64,000 bases of DNA, from contig NCSJ02000170.1 in the NCBI GenBank assembly GCA_002812745.2, forward strand, positions 26,670 to 90,669, in the 5' to 3' direction. The notes under the pieces were generated by a model. The model searched no databases and had not been told where the DNA came from. It was given only the letters and a program-made list of their open reading frames with translations. The position numbers and the translations under genes are program-made. Position 1 is the stretch's first letter, and every line of letters begins with the position of its first letter. The DNA is from Scytalidium lignicola. Its lineage: Eukaryota; Ascomycota; Leotiomycetes. Of this stretch, positions 1 through 11,171 are shown piece by piece.

Positions 1-118
1 CCAAACAGCAATCAAATCATCTTCTGCGAGACCAAATAACCTCGTCGCCGTCAACAGATACAACTGCAATTATCCCTCCTCGCCGTTTATCAGAGGATTT
101 AGAAGCTCAGCCGTCAAC

Positions 119-580
119 ATGGGTGTCACAGATATCAAGACGTAAGCCTTTTTTCCCCCAATTGCGTGGAGATGATTCTCTTTGCTGTGAACACAATTGC
201 TGACATTTGTTTCGATTTTAGCAAGGCCGAATTCGATGCCGCTTTGAAGGAGCACAAGGTCGTCGTTGTTGATGCCTTTGCCACCTGGTGTGGTCCTTGC
301 AAGATCATCAGCCCTCAGGTCGAGAAGTATGTTCATATTCCCTCCTCAGCTTATCCTATCAAACACTAACGAACCCCCCCCTTTATCTAGATACTCCGAA
401 GAGTTCGCGAACGCCTACTTCATTAAGATCGATGTCGATGAACTCCCTGATCTAGCCCAAGAGCTTGGTATCCGCGCCATGCCTACCTTCATCTTCTTCA
501 AGGACGGCGAAAAAGTCAGTGAGGTCGTCGGTGCCAACCCACCAGCTATCAAGGCCGCCATCACGACCGCTGTCGCGTAA
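119..580 (+). CDS. trx1: Thioredoxin (cytosolic type)
   Basis: Small dithiol-disulfide oxidoreductase that reduces protein disulfides and is itself recharged by NADPH-thioredoxin reductase. Three exons join in frame: 119-141, 222-326 and 391-580, with GTAAGC and GTATGT donors and TAG acceptors, giving 105 residues, the normal family length. The redox motif WCGPCK lies about residues 29-34 after a beta strand ending VVVVDAFAT. The family cis-proline is in [10 protein letters not shown] (about residues 72-81). There is no presequence, so it should act in the cytosol or nucleus. The ATG follows TCAAC and is the only one in frame with exon 2. The two introns, after codons 7 and 42, break the short CDS early, which is common in fungal thioredoxins. 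Confidence 0.95.
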
Positions 581-3031
581 AGGGAGTTTGAGATGAGGGA
601 AGAGATATGTGTGATTACAAATACAAGAAATTACAAATAAATTATAAAAAAAAGACTTCTCAAAATTTTCGAAGGAAAGATTGACAAAGATTTAAAGATT
701 TGGGAAATGGCATCGGAGGTTTGCTTGTTACATCCGTTTGCATCTTATCCACGCGCGGAAAGCTGCTGCGACAAACAGCACAGTTTTTACAAAGTTCTGT
801 GAGAGGGAATTGAAGTGGGGGAGGCATTTTCTTCACCGGCCTTTTTTGCATCATCACCTTTTTCTCCTTTGTTAAATTTAGACAGCACGAATTCTAGCTG
901 GATAAAATGCCAAAACGCATTTTCATTTCCAGATTATAATCAATTACTCTCTCTGTTTGTTACGCACCATCTTATCATACTGATATCGATCGTAAAAGCT
1001 AGCAGATTCAAACGATATTCCCAAGACTGCTGCTGAGGATGTTGGGTTGCACACAACTGTACAGCCGCAGATGTCGCCAAGACTCAGCCCCTCCTTTCCC
1101 TAGCACTGGACCCCACCTTGGGCCAAATCGCCTCGGCGGCAACTCGTATCCTGCGTACGTAAAACCACCACTAACATTGCCCGTTATTCACATCCAGCTC
1201 CTTCAGTTGGGTGTATAATTGATTTGATTATAGGATATTATAATCAATACCGATCGATGCTCTTTTGCGGCTCTCAAATACTAGTTGAGTAATCTAAGAG
1301 TTGAGTATATTTCGTCGATAGCTGGCTAGACTGTCAATGAAATGAACGACTCCACAAAAGCTCGCATTTTCAAAGCTCTACAAGCTACAGAGCTCAGTTG
1401 CAGAGCTTCCCTGCAAGTCCTTTTCCTTTTATATTATGTTTTAGCTCCCTTTGACCCTTAGGGGGAATTTGCGGCTCTAACCTACCAACGCTCTCTGTTT
1501 TCCTTCCTAATTTTGAAGGAAATCTCTTCTGCTTACTGTTCTTGGTTTGTTTACATGTTTAGTTACTTAGCAGGGGTTATACTACTTGTACAACTATTTC
1601 TGGTTGAACATCTGCTATGATTACTATTTGAAGTTGCATTTATAAACCAGCGATTAGCTGGGATGTGATTTTCTATGATCAGCGAGGCTATTTGCAGAGT
1701 CTTGTTTGGACGTTGCTATCTGGGTTTCAGACTTCTTGATTTCAGTGGTATGGTATACCTTTTAAGGTCTCAAATATGTCCAAAATGAAGAATCGGGTCA
1801 ATATACTCTCCTGAAGTCGAAAGGTTTGGCAATAATACGTTAGTTGTTACTGCAATATTATATTATTATTTTACTTCAAGAATCCTTACTACAGCACAAA
1901 GCATCTTGGTAGATGCCCCTCTCATCTTATCTTCCTTCATAACCTAGGTTCAATATCTCATATGCACCTATGTGCTCTCTCATCGCCATGCCGACAGCAT
2001 CAGGGCGTGCTCCAACGGCGGCGCCGAGACAATAGTGTCATTCCATGATATTTTGCGTGTTATTTATTTCACGGTTCTCTCCTCTCCTTCTAGATCTAAA
2101 CACAACACTCTTCTACCTTCATTTTATTCATTCCAATCAAAAGGAGATTGGCTTCACTCCCAACACTCTCTCCGACCTCCAAGAGAGGAAGGATCTTTAT
2201 TTCCTTGGCTCTTCTTTTGCTCTTTTCATCGTGCGCTAGTCTTTTGTTTCTGATCTGGTTCTCACGTTGTTTACAACACGTCTCAGGGCTATTCCAAAGA
2301 ACTTCCTGTCCCCTATCAAGAACACGCTCCTACTTCTTGATTTGTTCCTTTCTCATAAGGACAGAGAAGTTATTGGAGTGTTTGCTTTCGCTGTGCTCAT
2401 TAACTTCAAGTGGGTGTTACTTATCTGCTTTCAACACTCCTTGAACTATCGGTATCCCTTGATTAACCTCGGAATTGACTTCAATTCGATGTAAGTTCTC
2501 TTTCATCTTTCTTTGAACTTAGATACATATTTTCTTCACATAATAAGAATTAGCACAACCTGTACACATTGAAGACAGATCTGACTATTTTGATAGGCAT
2601 CAGGGACATAATAAACAATAATCATTCCCGTATTAGATATTTCACTCAGGAGATAAAAGCCTCCGCCGGCTCTACTTCAGTCAAGACAACTAGATCTGCC
2701 GGTCAGCTTTGGAAGATCTAGCTTTTAGGGTTCTTTCAAGAGAATCAGATCTTGCCTCCAACCTTCTATTTCTCTCTTGTTCTCTTGTCTCGCCATCTTA
2801 GGGTGAGGCCTCATCTAATCCAGTCTCTGGAATCATTTCAGATCTACCAAGATCGAGGAACGCAAGACCAAAGACTCTCCTAAGTCTCCTTCTTTCGCAG
2901 TCTTTCTGCATATCTTGCTAGGTTGCTAGTTTGCTCCAATAGCTATCAAGTCTACAGCGCAAGTGCTGCTCTTGCTTGTCAAGTCCGGTGATCTTACATC
3001 TGATTTTGTAGAAGCACCTCAACTGTCAACC
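581..3031. other. Intergenic spacer with probable 5' leader of the next gene
   Basis: About 2.4 kb without a supportable gene. The first part is the thioredoxin 3' end and AT-rich spacer. From about 1970 the plus strand becomes pyrimidine-rich and includes a good donor-like GTAAGT near 2492, so a long leader, possibly with a leader intron, for the F-box-like gene is plausible. Short open frames here (for example 1972-2494) show no recognisable domain and lie in the pyrimidine-rich stretch. Confidence 0.5.
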
Positions 3032-3845
3032 ATGTCTTCTTCCATGTTGTCTGTTGCTTCCAAGACGGGCTGGACGTCTAAGGCTCGTCAAACTTTGCAA
3101 TATCATGGTGGTTATGGAGAGGTTATTAAGTTTGACGACGACGTCGACGCTTCAGGAAGTCTGGGCCTGAGCAAGCTTCCTCGTGAGGTTCGCGACATGA
3201 TCTATGAGGACTCCATTCTTCGGGATGTTAACAAGAAGAAGCCTGCCATCTTACCTGCTCTTCGAGTTCATCCCAAGTATTACCAGGAGGCCCTGATGGT
3301 TTACTACCGGGTCAATGAGTTCAAGCTCTGGCTTGATGGCTATGATGCTATCAACCCCCTTCATTTCGAGATTCTCCCATTTGTCAAGAACGTCAAGCTC
3401 ATTTTCCCGTAAGTAAAATTTCCATATTCCCAGATTTGATCAACTCTGATTTAAAAGGGTTAGTATCATCATGGATATCAACAATTGGTCTATCGATGGA
3501 TATGGTGCCGTTTACCACCCAGCTGAGCATGCTACCCCCAAGGTCAAGAAAATCTTCGACACTGTTGAGAAGCTTACCATCCGTTTCGCTGATCTCGCTG
3601 GCATGTGTGCTTTGCTTGTCTTTCTCCGTCACAACAACTTCCCTCGCCTGAAGAAGCTTGTCATCGAGGACGTCATGAATCACTGCAGTGATTTTGACGG
3701 TGGTGCTAAGCTGGATGAGTGGAATGAGAAGTTTGGCGTCCCGGCAAAGTTGCTGACGGTCCCAGCTACTCCAGTCATGACCATTGAGAGTTACGTCTGG
3801 TTCCCTATTGAGGGAAACTCTCTAGAAGCCAGCGAGAGTGATTAA
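3032..3845 (+). CDS. F-box-like domain protein of unknown function
   Basis: Two exons, 3032-3408 and 3458-3845, joined across a 49-nt intron (GTAAGT...AAAAG) in a Pro codon, giving about 254 residues. The start ATG sits in a strong context (CAACCATGTC); an open frame continues upstream but looks like leader. The recognisable segment is LSKLPREVRDMIYE near residues 47-60, the short F-box-like signature used by a large family of filamentous-fungal proteins, followed by HPKYYQEALMVYY. By family analogy it could be a substrate adaptor of an SCF ubiquitin ligase, but most members are uncharacterised and no substrate-binding repeat is visible. The C-terminal half predicts globular, with no transmembrane segment. 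Confidence 0.75.
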
Positions 3846-4722
3846 ATCACTCAGCAAGGCTTATTTATGGAAAACAAGTTGGAGGAATGGAGGAAAGGAA
3901 GGGAAATGCAGTGTTCCATTCTGGGAACTAATTAAGAGCTACGTCCATTCTGGGGCCTTAGATAGCTAAAATAAATGAATGAATGAAAGAAAATTGAAAC
4001 TAAACTGCTTGATGATCCATTATAATGTGTCTCTTAAATGTACCTTCCTATAACGATGTTCCACGATGGTGTTTCTAGGACCGCATGAAACAATTTATGT
4101 TCATCTTTAGCTAGAGTATTATACTGAAAAAGCATGGTAACTAGTTACCCTTTGCTAAAAGCCTGTGGCAGGATTAAAGATCAATACTTTCTTCAACTTC
4201 AAGGCATGCTAGATTATAGGGATATCACTTCAGGTTCAGAGGAAAGATTTAACCAAATATCAAGATCAAGGTAATTAGTCGATTTCTAAATATTGAAATG
4301 AGGGATGGAGATGCTGTCACAAGATTCCTCCATTTTCCAGTATTCCCTCTTTTATCTAACCCATTAGAAATGCATCAATTCCGACCCTTCCACGCCAAAC
4401 GCCACCATCCTTCAAATCTAGTTGGATGTCCCTGAGCACTTCAGTGGATACCACCAACCGACATATATTAACCGTTTCGTATGTAAATTTTTTGTTTTCC
4501 TTTCTATCCGATTTTCTTATCCCCCGTTACGCCTCTTACCCGCCAAATGCATGCCATTTATGCAATTCAATACCCCACCATGTATGTCATGCTTTGCTCG
4601 CTCATAGAAACAAAACTATGATTACAGAAAGGGTGAAAAATAAAACCGAAAACGTCATATCGCATCAGACAAGCATGATGATGCTTGTATTTTAATGTAT
4701 CGAAGGAACCTTGGAAATCCTC
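3846..4722. other. Intergenic spacer between convergent genes
   Basis: AT-rich sequence separating two 3' ends. The stretch at 3960-4000 contains short GAAT repeats. No RNA gene, repeat family or conserved frame was recognised. Confidence 0.5.
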
Positions 4723-6453
4723 TCAAATGTGAAGGATCTTGATTCGTTGGTCCATGGGAGGAGAAATGCGTTTACTCTTTCTGGTAGCTTTCTTGAGAGA
4801 TTGCTGAGCCTCTGGAGTTTCTGGAGTTTTAGGAGCCTTAGTGCCTTGGGTTTTAGTCTTCTTTGATTCTTTGCGTGCTTGCTTTTGGGCCTTTTTCTTT
4901 AGGTCCTTCTTCGCAGCAGCAGTGACTAGCTTCTTTTTTTTTCTGTGGACCCTCTTGCTTTTGAGTGGTCTTGGAATTCGAGACAGTTGCGGGAGTATCC
5001 TTAGAGGTAGAAGGTGTAGCGGAGGGTGTAGTAAGAGGAGTGGTAGTGTTGGTGGAGGGAGCTTCGGAGGCACTGTCTGAGATATGTGAGACTGACCGAG
5101 GAGAATGATTCTTGGTTCGGAGAATAATTTTAGTGCGAGGACGCGGCTCGCTGGCAGCTACGCTCTGTGACTGGGAGCGAGTGGTATCTGAGTATGTAGA
5201 GAGAGTATCATTGTCCTCCGATTGGAGACGAAAAGAACCAATGGACGAGGGTGGAGCCGATTCAGCATCACTATCGTTGGCGCTCTTGGCCTTGTGGACA
5301 GATGAATCAGGAGAATCGTCCGAAATTAGAGTAATGGCAGGACTGATCTCAATGCTAGGCTGAACGACCTCGACAGCGGGAACAGCTTGCTGCTTCGCTT
5401 GCTTTTGTTTGCGAAGTGCCTTTCTGGCTAAGCTTTCTCTCCGATTTTGCCGCTTATTTGGGCCATAAACTTGGTCTTCATCCTGGCTGTCAACATCTCT
5501 CTCGACACTAGAACTTCCTGACCGGGAGCCGCTAGCCACACTTGTTGGGCTGCTGCGGTTCAGCTCAATAAGGCGAGTGACTGCTTCATCTACATCACAC
5601 TGACAAGCAATAAGGGTGTTTCTGATCGTATCTGGATCAACATAATAAGGGAGGGACGATTCAACAGTTTTGATCATCCAAGGGGCAAGCGTTGGCGTGG
5701 CAACCGAACCACGCTTCTCGGAATCTTGAGAAGACGGTTCGTTGTCGTGAACATCGGGTAATCCCGTAAAAGGGCCATTGACGTTCCGGATAGAAGAAAA
5801 ATGCTCGTATTCCTGCAGGGAATGAGAGTCAGAATTGAATTGATTAGAGAAGGTTTGGAGTTCTGGACAGCTGGTGGGCTTACGTGATGAGCGATGTGGA
5901 CAACGGGCTTCTGTATACCATCATGCGGAGCGGAAATGTAGTATGCATGACCAGTCCATTGGTATACCTTCACATCCGTCCTATAGAGTCGTGAAAAGGC
6001 AACAATCTCCATGTTGTCGCCATAAGTGCCGCCTTGAGCCATTCGGGCAAGATGATTCTCGAAAGCCTCATCAATTTGTTCTGCTGACGGAGGTTCTTGC
6101 GCAATTGAAGTTTTTGAAACTGCAACGTTCTTTCTCTTGGGGTTTCTTCGGAGTCCTCCACCGGGCTCGACCACAATAAATGCCTTATAATATTCCGAAT
6201 TCGCTCTCATATGCTCGATGACTTGAGCCCGGATTTCGACATGGTTCTCCTGGTTGCCGACCGTCTGGTCCGACAGGGCATTAAAAAGACAATTGCCTAT
6301 TCAAGCAAAGACATGAAAAGATTAGTAGATGTGCTTAAGAAACCTGGCAGATGCGGGGTTGCGGAACAGAAGGAGCTCACCATCGCCCCGGGTAGGAACA
6401 GCTACCAGGCCGTGACGTTCGAGCCATTTGAAATCCTTTGGGTTTCGAGGCAT
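4723..6453 (-). CDS. OTU-family deubiquitinase (OTUD3-like), frameshifted near the 3' end
   Basis: Predicted cysteine protease that removes ubiquitin. Exons are 6453-6381, 6296-5884 and 5812-4723. Splicing at GATG|gtgagc creates the catalytic block GDGNCLFNALSDQ (Asp and Cys of the OTU active site). The distal His is in VVHIAHH at the end of exon 2. GGTYGDNMEIVAFSRLY between them is typical of the family. Exon 3 adds a UBA/CUE-like helix set (PYYVDPDTIRNTLIACQC...) and a long Ser/Thr-rich tail, matching the OTU plus UBA layout of OTUD3. A run of nine T at 4934-4942 breaks the frame: the first frame ends at 4853, while the other continues as a Lys/Ala-rich tail to 4723. One base fewer in the run would join them. 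The start is MPRNPKDF; an upstream hydrophobic extension to 6540 is less likely. Confidence 0.8.
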
Positions 6454-7138
6454 GGTTATGAGAGTTGGTGAAGTCGGTGTGAGAAAGAAAACAAGAAAGA
6501 CGAAGGGAAAGTGAGAGAACTTCATCAAGAAATGATCCAAAAGGGAGTTCTTATATGTTGTGCGGCGTATTGTCCCTCATTGTTCCTATTGTGAGGAAAT
6601 TGACAATGGGAAACTGGACTGATACTTCGTCACTTTGTAGCGGGCTCTGGCCTAAAGGGTAAATAGGCACACGCCTATCAGGGGTTCCTAGCGCGTCATT
6701 TGGGGCTTGGTCTCGGGCGTGGATCAACGTTCCTCCGCGATAAACGTCCTTATCGCAGGAATATTGTTCTTCCGCGCGGAAAAGGTGCTGAACCCCGGCC
6801 AATCAGCGTCCTTCTTTCCCGCTGCTGGCCGAGCTCGGCAGGCTGGATAAACTGGAGAAGGGAGAGATAATGGTGCCAGCCAGCAAGCCCACAGTGGACG
6901 CTTGAGTATTTATACTTTCTTGGTCTGCAATTGACTCATTTTTTGCAATTTTACTATATAATACACTTCTCCTTGTCTGTCAATCTTCTCTTCGTGGTTC
7001 TCTTGAACATTGTGAAAACCAATCGGCCTTCTATACCTTCATCTCGCCCCATTACTGTAACCATCTCTTTCTGCGGCGGTCAATCTCATCGCCGCCTCTC
7101 ATCACCACCCCACTTTCTCCCCTTTTTTTCCTGAAACG
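6454..7138. promoter_or_regulatory. Divergent promoter between the OTU gene and D-amino-acid oxidase
   Basis: A 685-bp spacer between two start codons pointing away from each other. It includes GC-rich stretches, a TATTTATACTTTC box near 6907-6919 on the plus strand, and a pyrimidine-rich leader just before the oxidase ATG. No specific operator could be assigned. Confidence 0.5.
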
Positions 7139-8430
7139 ATGTCGAACATTGTTGTAGTAGGGTTCGTGCTGTTCTTCATGACATATGTTATGATACTTAT
7201 CGAAAACGTAGTGCTGGTGTGTCGGGTCTAACGACAGCTCTGTTACTATCCAAGAACCCGGCCTACAAGGTGACGGTTGTTGCAAAGCATATGACAGGAG
7301 ACTATGACATTGAGTTCACGTCACCATGGGCTGGTGCAAACTATCTACCGTAAGGATAAACTCTCATTTTAGACCACATTGGCTCTTAATTCCATCTCGT
7401 TTATGTACCNTTTTTTTAAAGCCCTCAACGCTTCGAGTGCGATAGGTTAATTCTCGCATAGAACCTCCTCCAAGGCAGGTAATAGATGGGAGAAGAACAC
7501 CTGGCCAGAGCTTGAGCGACTGGCAAGAGATGTTCCAGAAGCCGGTATCCACTTTCAAAGTAGGCGCCAGTCAACCCTTAGTATACGAGGTTTCTTGCTG
7601 AAACCTATCTCTCAGATACCGTAGTGCTGAATCGTGAGAAGGACTCTGGAGCCACAACTGCAGACTGGTTCAATGAACTTCTCTCGACAAATCCCTGGTT
7701 TAAAGATGTTGTTCCCGATTTCAGAGTCCTCCCAAAGGAAGAGGTACCTGCCATCGCAGACACAGCAACTGCTTTCACTTCAGTCTGTATAAATACTGCC
7801 ATTTATCTCCCTTATCTCCTAGGCCAGTGCCGAAAGCAGGGAGTGGTATTCAACAGAGCCATCTTAAGCCACATCTCAGATGCTGCCAACCTGCACCACA
7901 CTGGTAAAAAAGCCGACCTCATTGTAAACTGTACTGGGCTCCTAGCTTCAAAGCTCGGAGGCGTTATGGATAAGGATGTCATCCCAGTCCGTGGCCAGAT
8001 TGTGTTGGTAAGAAATGATCCCGGTGTTATGTTAACTGTATCTGGCACGGATGATGGTGACGACCAGTGCACCTATATTATGAAGAGAGCAGCAGGTGGT
8101 GGCACAATCCTTGGTGGAACGTATCAAAAAGGACGCTGGGAGTCACAGCCAGACCCAACTCAGGCCTTGCAGATCATGAAAAGAGCAGTTGAGATCTGTC
8201 CTGCGTTAACTGGTGGGAAAGGCATTGAAGCGTTAGATGTGATTCGTCATGGTGTGGGCCTGCGACCCTTGAGGCTTAGTGGTGTTCGTATTGAGAAGGA
8301 GAAGATCGGAACAACTTGGGTTGTACACAACTATGGACATGGTGGTTGGGGATACCAAGGCTCTTACGGATGTGCTGAAGGAGCGGTCGAACTTGTAGAC
8401 AGCGTGCTGAGTCCCAAGTCCAAGCTGTGA
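7139..8430 (+). CDS. D-amino-acid oxidase, peroxisomal
   Basis: FAD-dependent oxidase that deaminates D-amino acids to 2-oxo acids, ammonia and H2O2. Four exons, 7139-7161, 7212-7349, 7462-7559 and 7616-8430, give 357 residues, the usual DAAO length. The Rossmann motif VVVGAGVSGL is assembled across intron 1. The family signature HNYGHGGWGYQGSYGCA lies near residues 322-338. The substrate-site region TFTSVCIN-like is present as AFTSVCINTAIYLP. The last three residues are SKL, a canonical PTS1, so peroxisomal location is expected. Intron 2 contains an N at 7410 beside a T run, which does not affect coding. Intron 1 has an unusual donor, GTTCGT. D-aspartate oxidase is the main alternative within the family. 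Confidence 0.9.
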
Positions 8431-8889
8431 GGGAGCATTTGCATGGTAAAATACATAGTAATTTAAGAGAGATCTAATGAGAAAAGTTTTCTATCTTATA
8501 ATCTTATAATCCATACTTGTCTTGAACTCCTTTGGTGATGTATTACCGAGTTTGGATGGTGGTTAATAGCCCTTTCTTATTATAAGTCAGAAATAAGGCT
8601 AGAATGGAGTTGAAAAAAGAAAGAACTATTCCCAGTTACGAAATCTACAAGAACAGAGACCACCTCCAGCCAACGCATTGTTCATAAAACATTNAAAAAA
8701 AAGGTCATCATTCAGGTTTGTGCGCTCAGAAGTTGATGTTTATCACTAAAATTTGGCGTATTAATATCAAAAGGCTCTAGATTGAACTAGGACTTCATCT
8801 CTACGTCAGACCTCACACGATAGAACCAGATAGCAAAACAACAAGCCTTACACATCACTCAATAGAAGTCCTTTCCAGACATAGCCGAC
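8431..8889. other. Intergenic spacer
   Basis: AT-rich 3' flank of the oxidase and 5' flank of the small ORF; contains an N at 8694 before an A run. Nothing recognisable. Confidence 0.4.
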
Positions 8890-9234
8890 ATGGATAGCAA
8901 AACAGTAGAGGTGCCGACGTTCAGTTTCCGCAATTTTGTATTCTTGTGGACCCTTGCATTCATCCTCTTTGATATCCTTTGGGATATGCCAGAGCGACGC
9001 CGCATTGCCATACAGCGAGATCCACAACATGGCCGGATCTTTAGAGAGTGTGATCGCCTAGAACAGCGACTTCTACAACTGAGAGAGGCGGTGCTTGATG
9101 ATGAGGAAGCTAAGGAGGAAATTGATCATCTGCTGAAGCTAACGCGCAATGTACGTTTTGAAGAGGAGGGAAAGGTGGCCGTTGAAGCCAACACCATACT
9201 CTGGTTCACTTATGCTTTGCAGAGACTTTTCTAG
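8890..9234 (+). CDS. Small predicted membrane protein, unknown function
   Basis: Single-exon frame of 114 residues starting at GCCGACATGG, an acceptable fungal start context. I do not recognise a family. An N-terminal hydrophobic segment (about residues 13-32, NFVFLWTLAFILFDILW) would make a signal anchor. It is followed by a charged, probably coiled-coil region (about residues 50-95, with ECDRLEQRLLQLREAVLDDE). The C terminus is again hydrophobic and aromatic. The amphipathic pattern and the lack of low complexity favour a real protein, but the length allows a chance frame. Confidence 0.5.
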   Translation: MDSKTVEVPTFSFRNFVFLWTLAFILFDILWDMPERRRIAIQRDPQHGRIFRECDRLEQRLLQLREAVLDDEEAKEEIDHLLKLTRNVRFEEEGKVAVEANTILWFTYALQRLF

Positions 9235-9594
9235 TACAAGGCAAGTATCTTTTCTTTTTCTCTCTCACGATGGCAAAGAGGCGCCATAAACATCATCAGT
9301 CTCCACTATCATTCTTCTGCTGCCTACATTGTCGTCGTAAGTGCAATGATGAAGTAGGGGCGACGAAGCGAACAAGCGCGCAGGCCCAGTCATTCATTCC
9401 CATTCCAAGGCTGCAAGAAATAGCAGAAAGAAGCTAACTAAACCCTTGCGCTGGCCCTTACGTATTCCGTAGAGCTAGTCAGCCAAACTCGCCAACATTT
9501 AATTAACATCCCAAGACAAAAGCTGTCTCAAAACTTCCAGATATATTTGGAAAATAGCTGATAATTCCATTTCCCCCTCTCTATTGTTGTCGCG
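9235..9594. other. Intergenic spacer upstream of tvp15
   Basis: 360 bp between two plus-strand genes. The end is pyrimidine-rich just before the tvp15 start. No RNA gene or repeat recognised. Confidence 0.4.
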
Positions 9595-10406
9595 ATGGAT
9601 TTCTCTGATGCTTTGTGAGTGTCTATCTGGCTCCGATGCACCGGGCGCAGTAGTTCTGTCCTGGAAAGGAAAACAGCTGCCCTGGCGCGTCCGGCAGCTG
9701 GCTCTCTGTTGAAAGACTTTGTTAACGGTGAATCTCTAGTCGACTTGTTAACCTGGGCGTTGCAGCCTTAATGATCTTTGGGGGGATTGTGCAATTCTTC
9801 TCCCTCAAGTTGTGAGTAGTGTACTCCTACGATGCGCTCAACTGCCTCGGTGTTAGCTCAAGAAATGGCGACCAACTGAACTGTTATTCTAGTCAATCGA
9901 TCATCCTCGGTTGCTACGTGATCATATTCGGTCTTGGTATGTTTCAAAGACTCTGCTGTTAACGGATATTGATGCTAACAATCATTTTTGGTAGCTACCG
10001 CTTTACTCGGTCAGTTCATATCAATTCCTCCTCCGATACTCCAATGCTTTCAAAGAGATTCTGCTATTTTGTACGCAAAATGGACCTAACTCTAATGAAA
10101 ATCCAGAATTCCAAATACCTCCACAAGTATCCCGCTACGCATCATTCCTCTTCTCATTCATCGGACGGGGTGTCTGTAAGTTCTCCCAGCGTCCTAAGAA
10201 GCAATGAAGTGATAAGCCTGACGAAGACACTAGTTTACATGTTCATCGGCTCAATTCTCCTTAGTGACCACATTCTCCGTATTATCTCTGGCGCTGCAAT
10301 TGGTGTTATTGGTGTTGCGTACTGCATCCTAGAATTCGTCCCCTCGATTGAGCCACCCCAGAATATGAGGGAAGCAGACGTAGGATGGGGTGCTGAGCAG
10401 GTGTAA
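9595..10406 (+). CDS. tvp15: COPI-associated Golgi membrane protein, Tvp15 family
   Basis: Small tetraspan protein of late-Golgi vesicles; the family is linked to COPI and vesicle traffic. It must be assembled from six exons: 9595-9614, 9740-9811, 9893-9936, 9995-10009, 10107-10175 and 10234-10406. All junctions are GT-AG and phases match throughout, giving 130 residues. The spliced protein begins MDFSDAFRLVNLGV and shows hydrophobic segments around ALMIFGGIVQFF, SIILGCYVIIFGLATALL, the FSFIGRGVFYMFIGSILL stretch and IISGAAIGVIGVAYCILEF. Its family-typical tail is PSIEPPQNMREADVGWGAEQV-like. Exon 4 is only 15 nt. The best-scoring single open frame here covers only the last exon plus read-through, so automatic models may be wrong. 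Confidence 0.85.
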
Positions 10407-11171
10407 ATACGGGACTTCACTCTTTCGAAGGGGGGAATTGCTATCAAGATAGGTTTACTGTCTTGGGCAAAAGCTTTTTCGTCAATGACAATGCGCCAAC
10501 GAAACCTTATGTTATCTTGTATACGCACCACATCTCACTTGCACAAGTTCCGCGATCACTACTAGCACGATCTACGAATGGGAATAGAAAGGAGGATCCA
10601 AGTCTGTTTCGGGTTAGGGTTGACACTTGTATCCAATTTCCCATTTTGTTTTCCAGTCCTTTTTTTCCATGTATGAATATCGAGTATACCACAGTGGAAA
10701 CGAATCAGAAGAAGATGAGCAGGCTTTTCAAGCCTTGACAAAGTCGAAACTCTTGCTATGTGATGTCATAATTTCCTTGTTCCTCAAAATCTCTACAATA
10801 AGGTAGGACTAGGATATATACATTATATATATATCCACATTCAAAACGCCACAAAAGATAAAATAAGAGTCAAGAGTAAAACTAAACAATACGCCCCTTT
10901 CCCATCCCGGGAATCCCGTTTTTTTTCTCGTGAAAGCTTCTCCTGATCACCAAAACAAAAACCAATAATCGCCGCACCCCGCTGCCATCTATGCCGCAAT
11001 GAGGAAGAAATATTTTTGCAAAAGAGATACTTTTTGAGGCGTATCTACACTCCGATACCTATGAAGGCCCTGTAAAAGAGAGACAAAGGAACACCGGGCG
11101 AGAATAAAAAGGAAAAAGGCAATAAAAGTGGATATGTGTCTCTGACGATTAGAGTAACTCAAACCCGACTG
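10407..11171. other. Spacer between convergent 3' ends
   Basis: 765 bp between tvp15 and sreA. Contains a TATATA-rich tract near 10817-10835. Open frames at 10463-10738 show no recognisable domain and are treated as chance. Confidence 0.4.
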
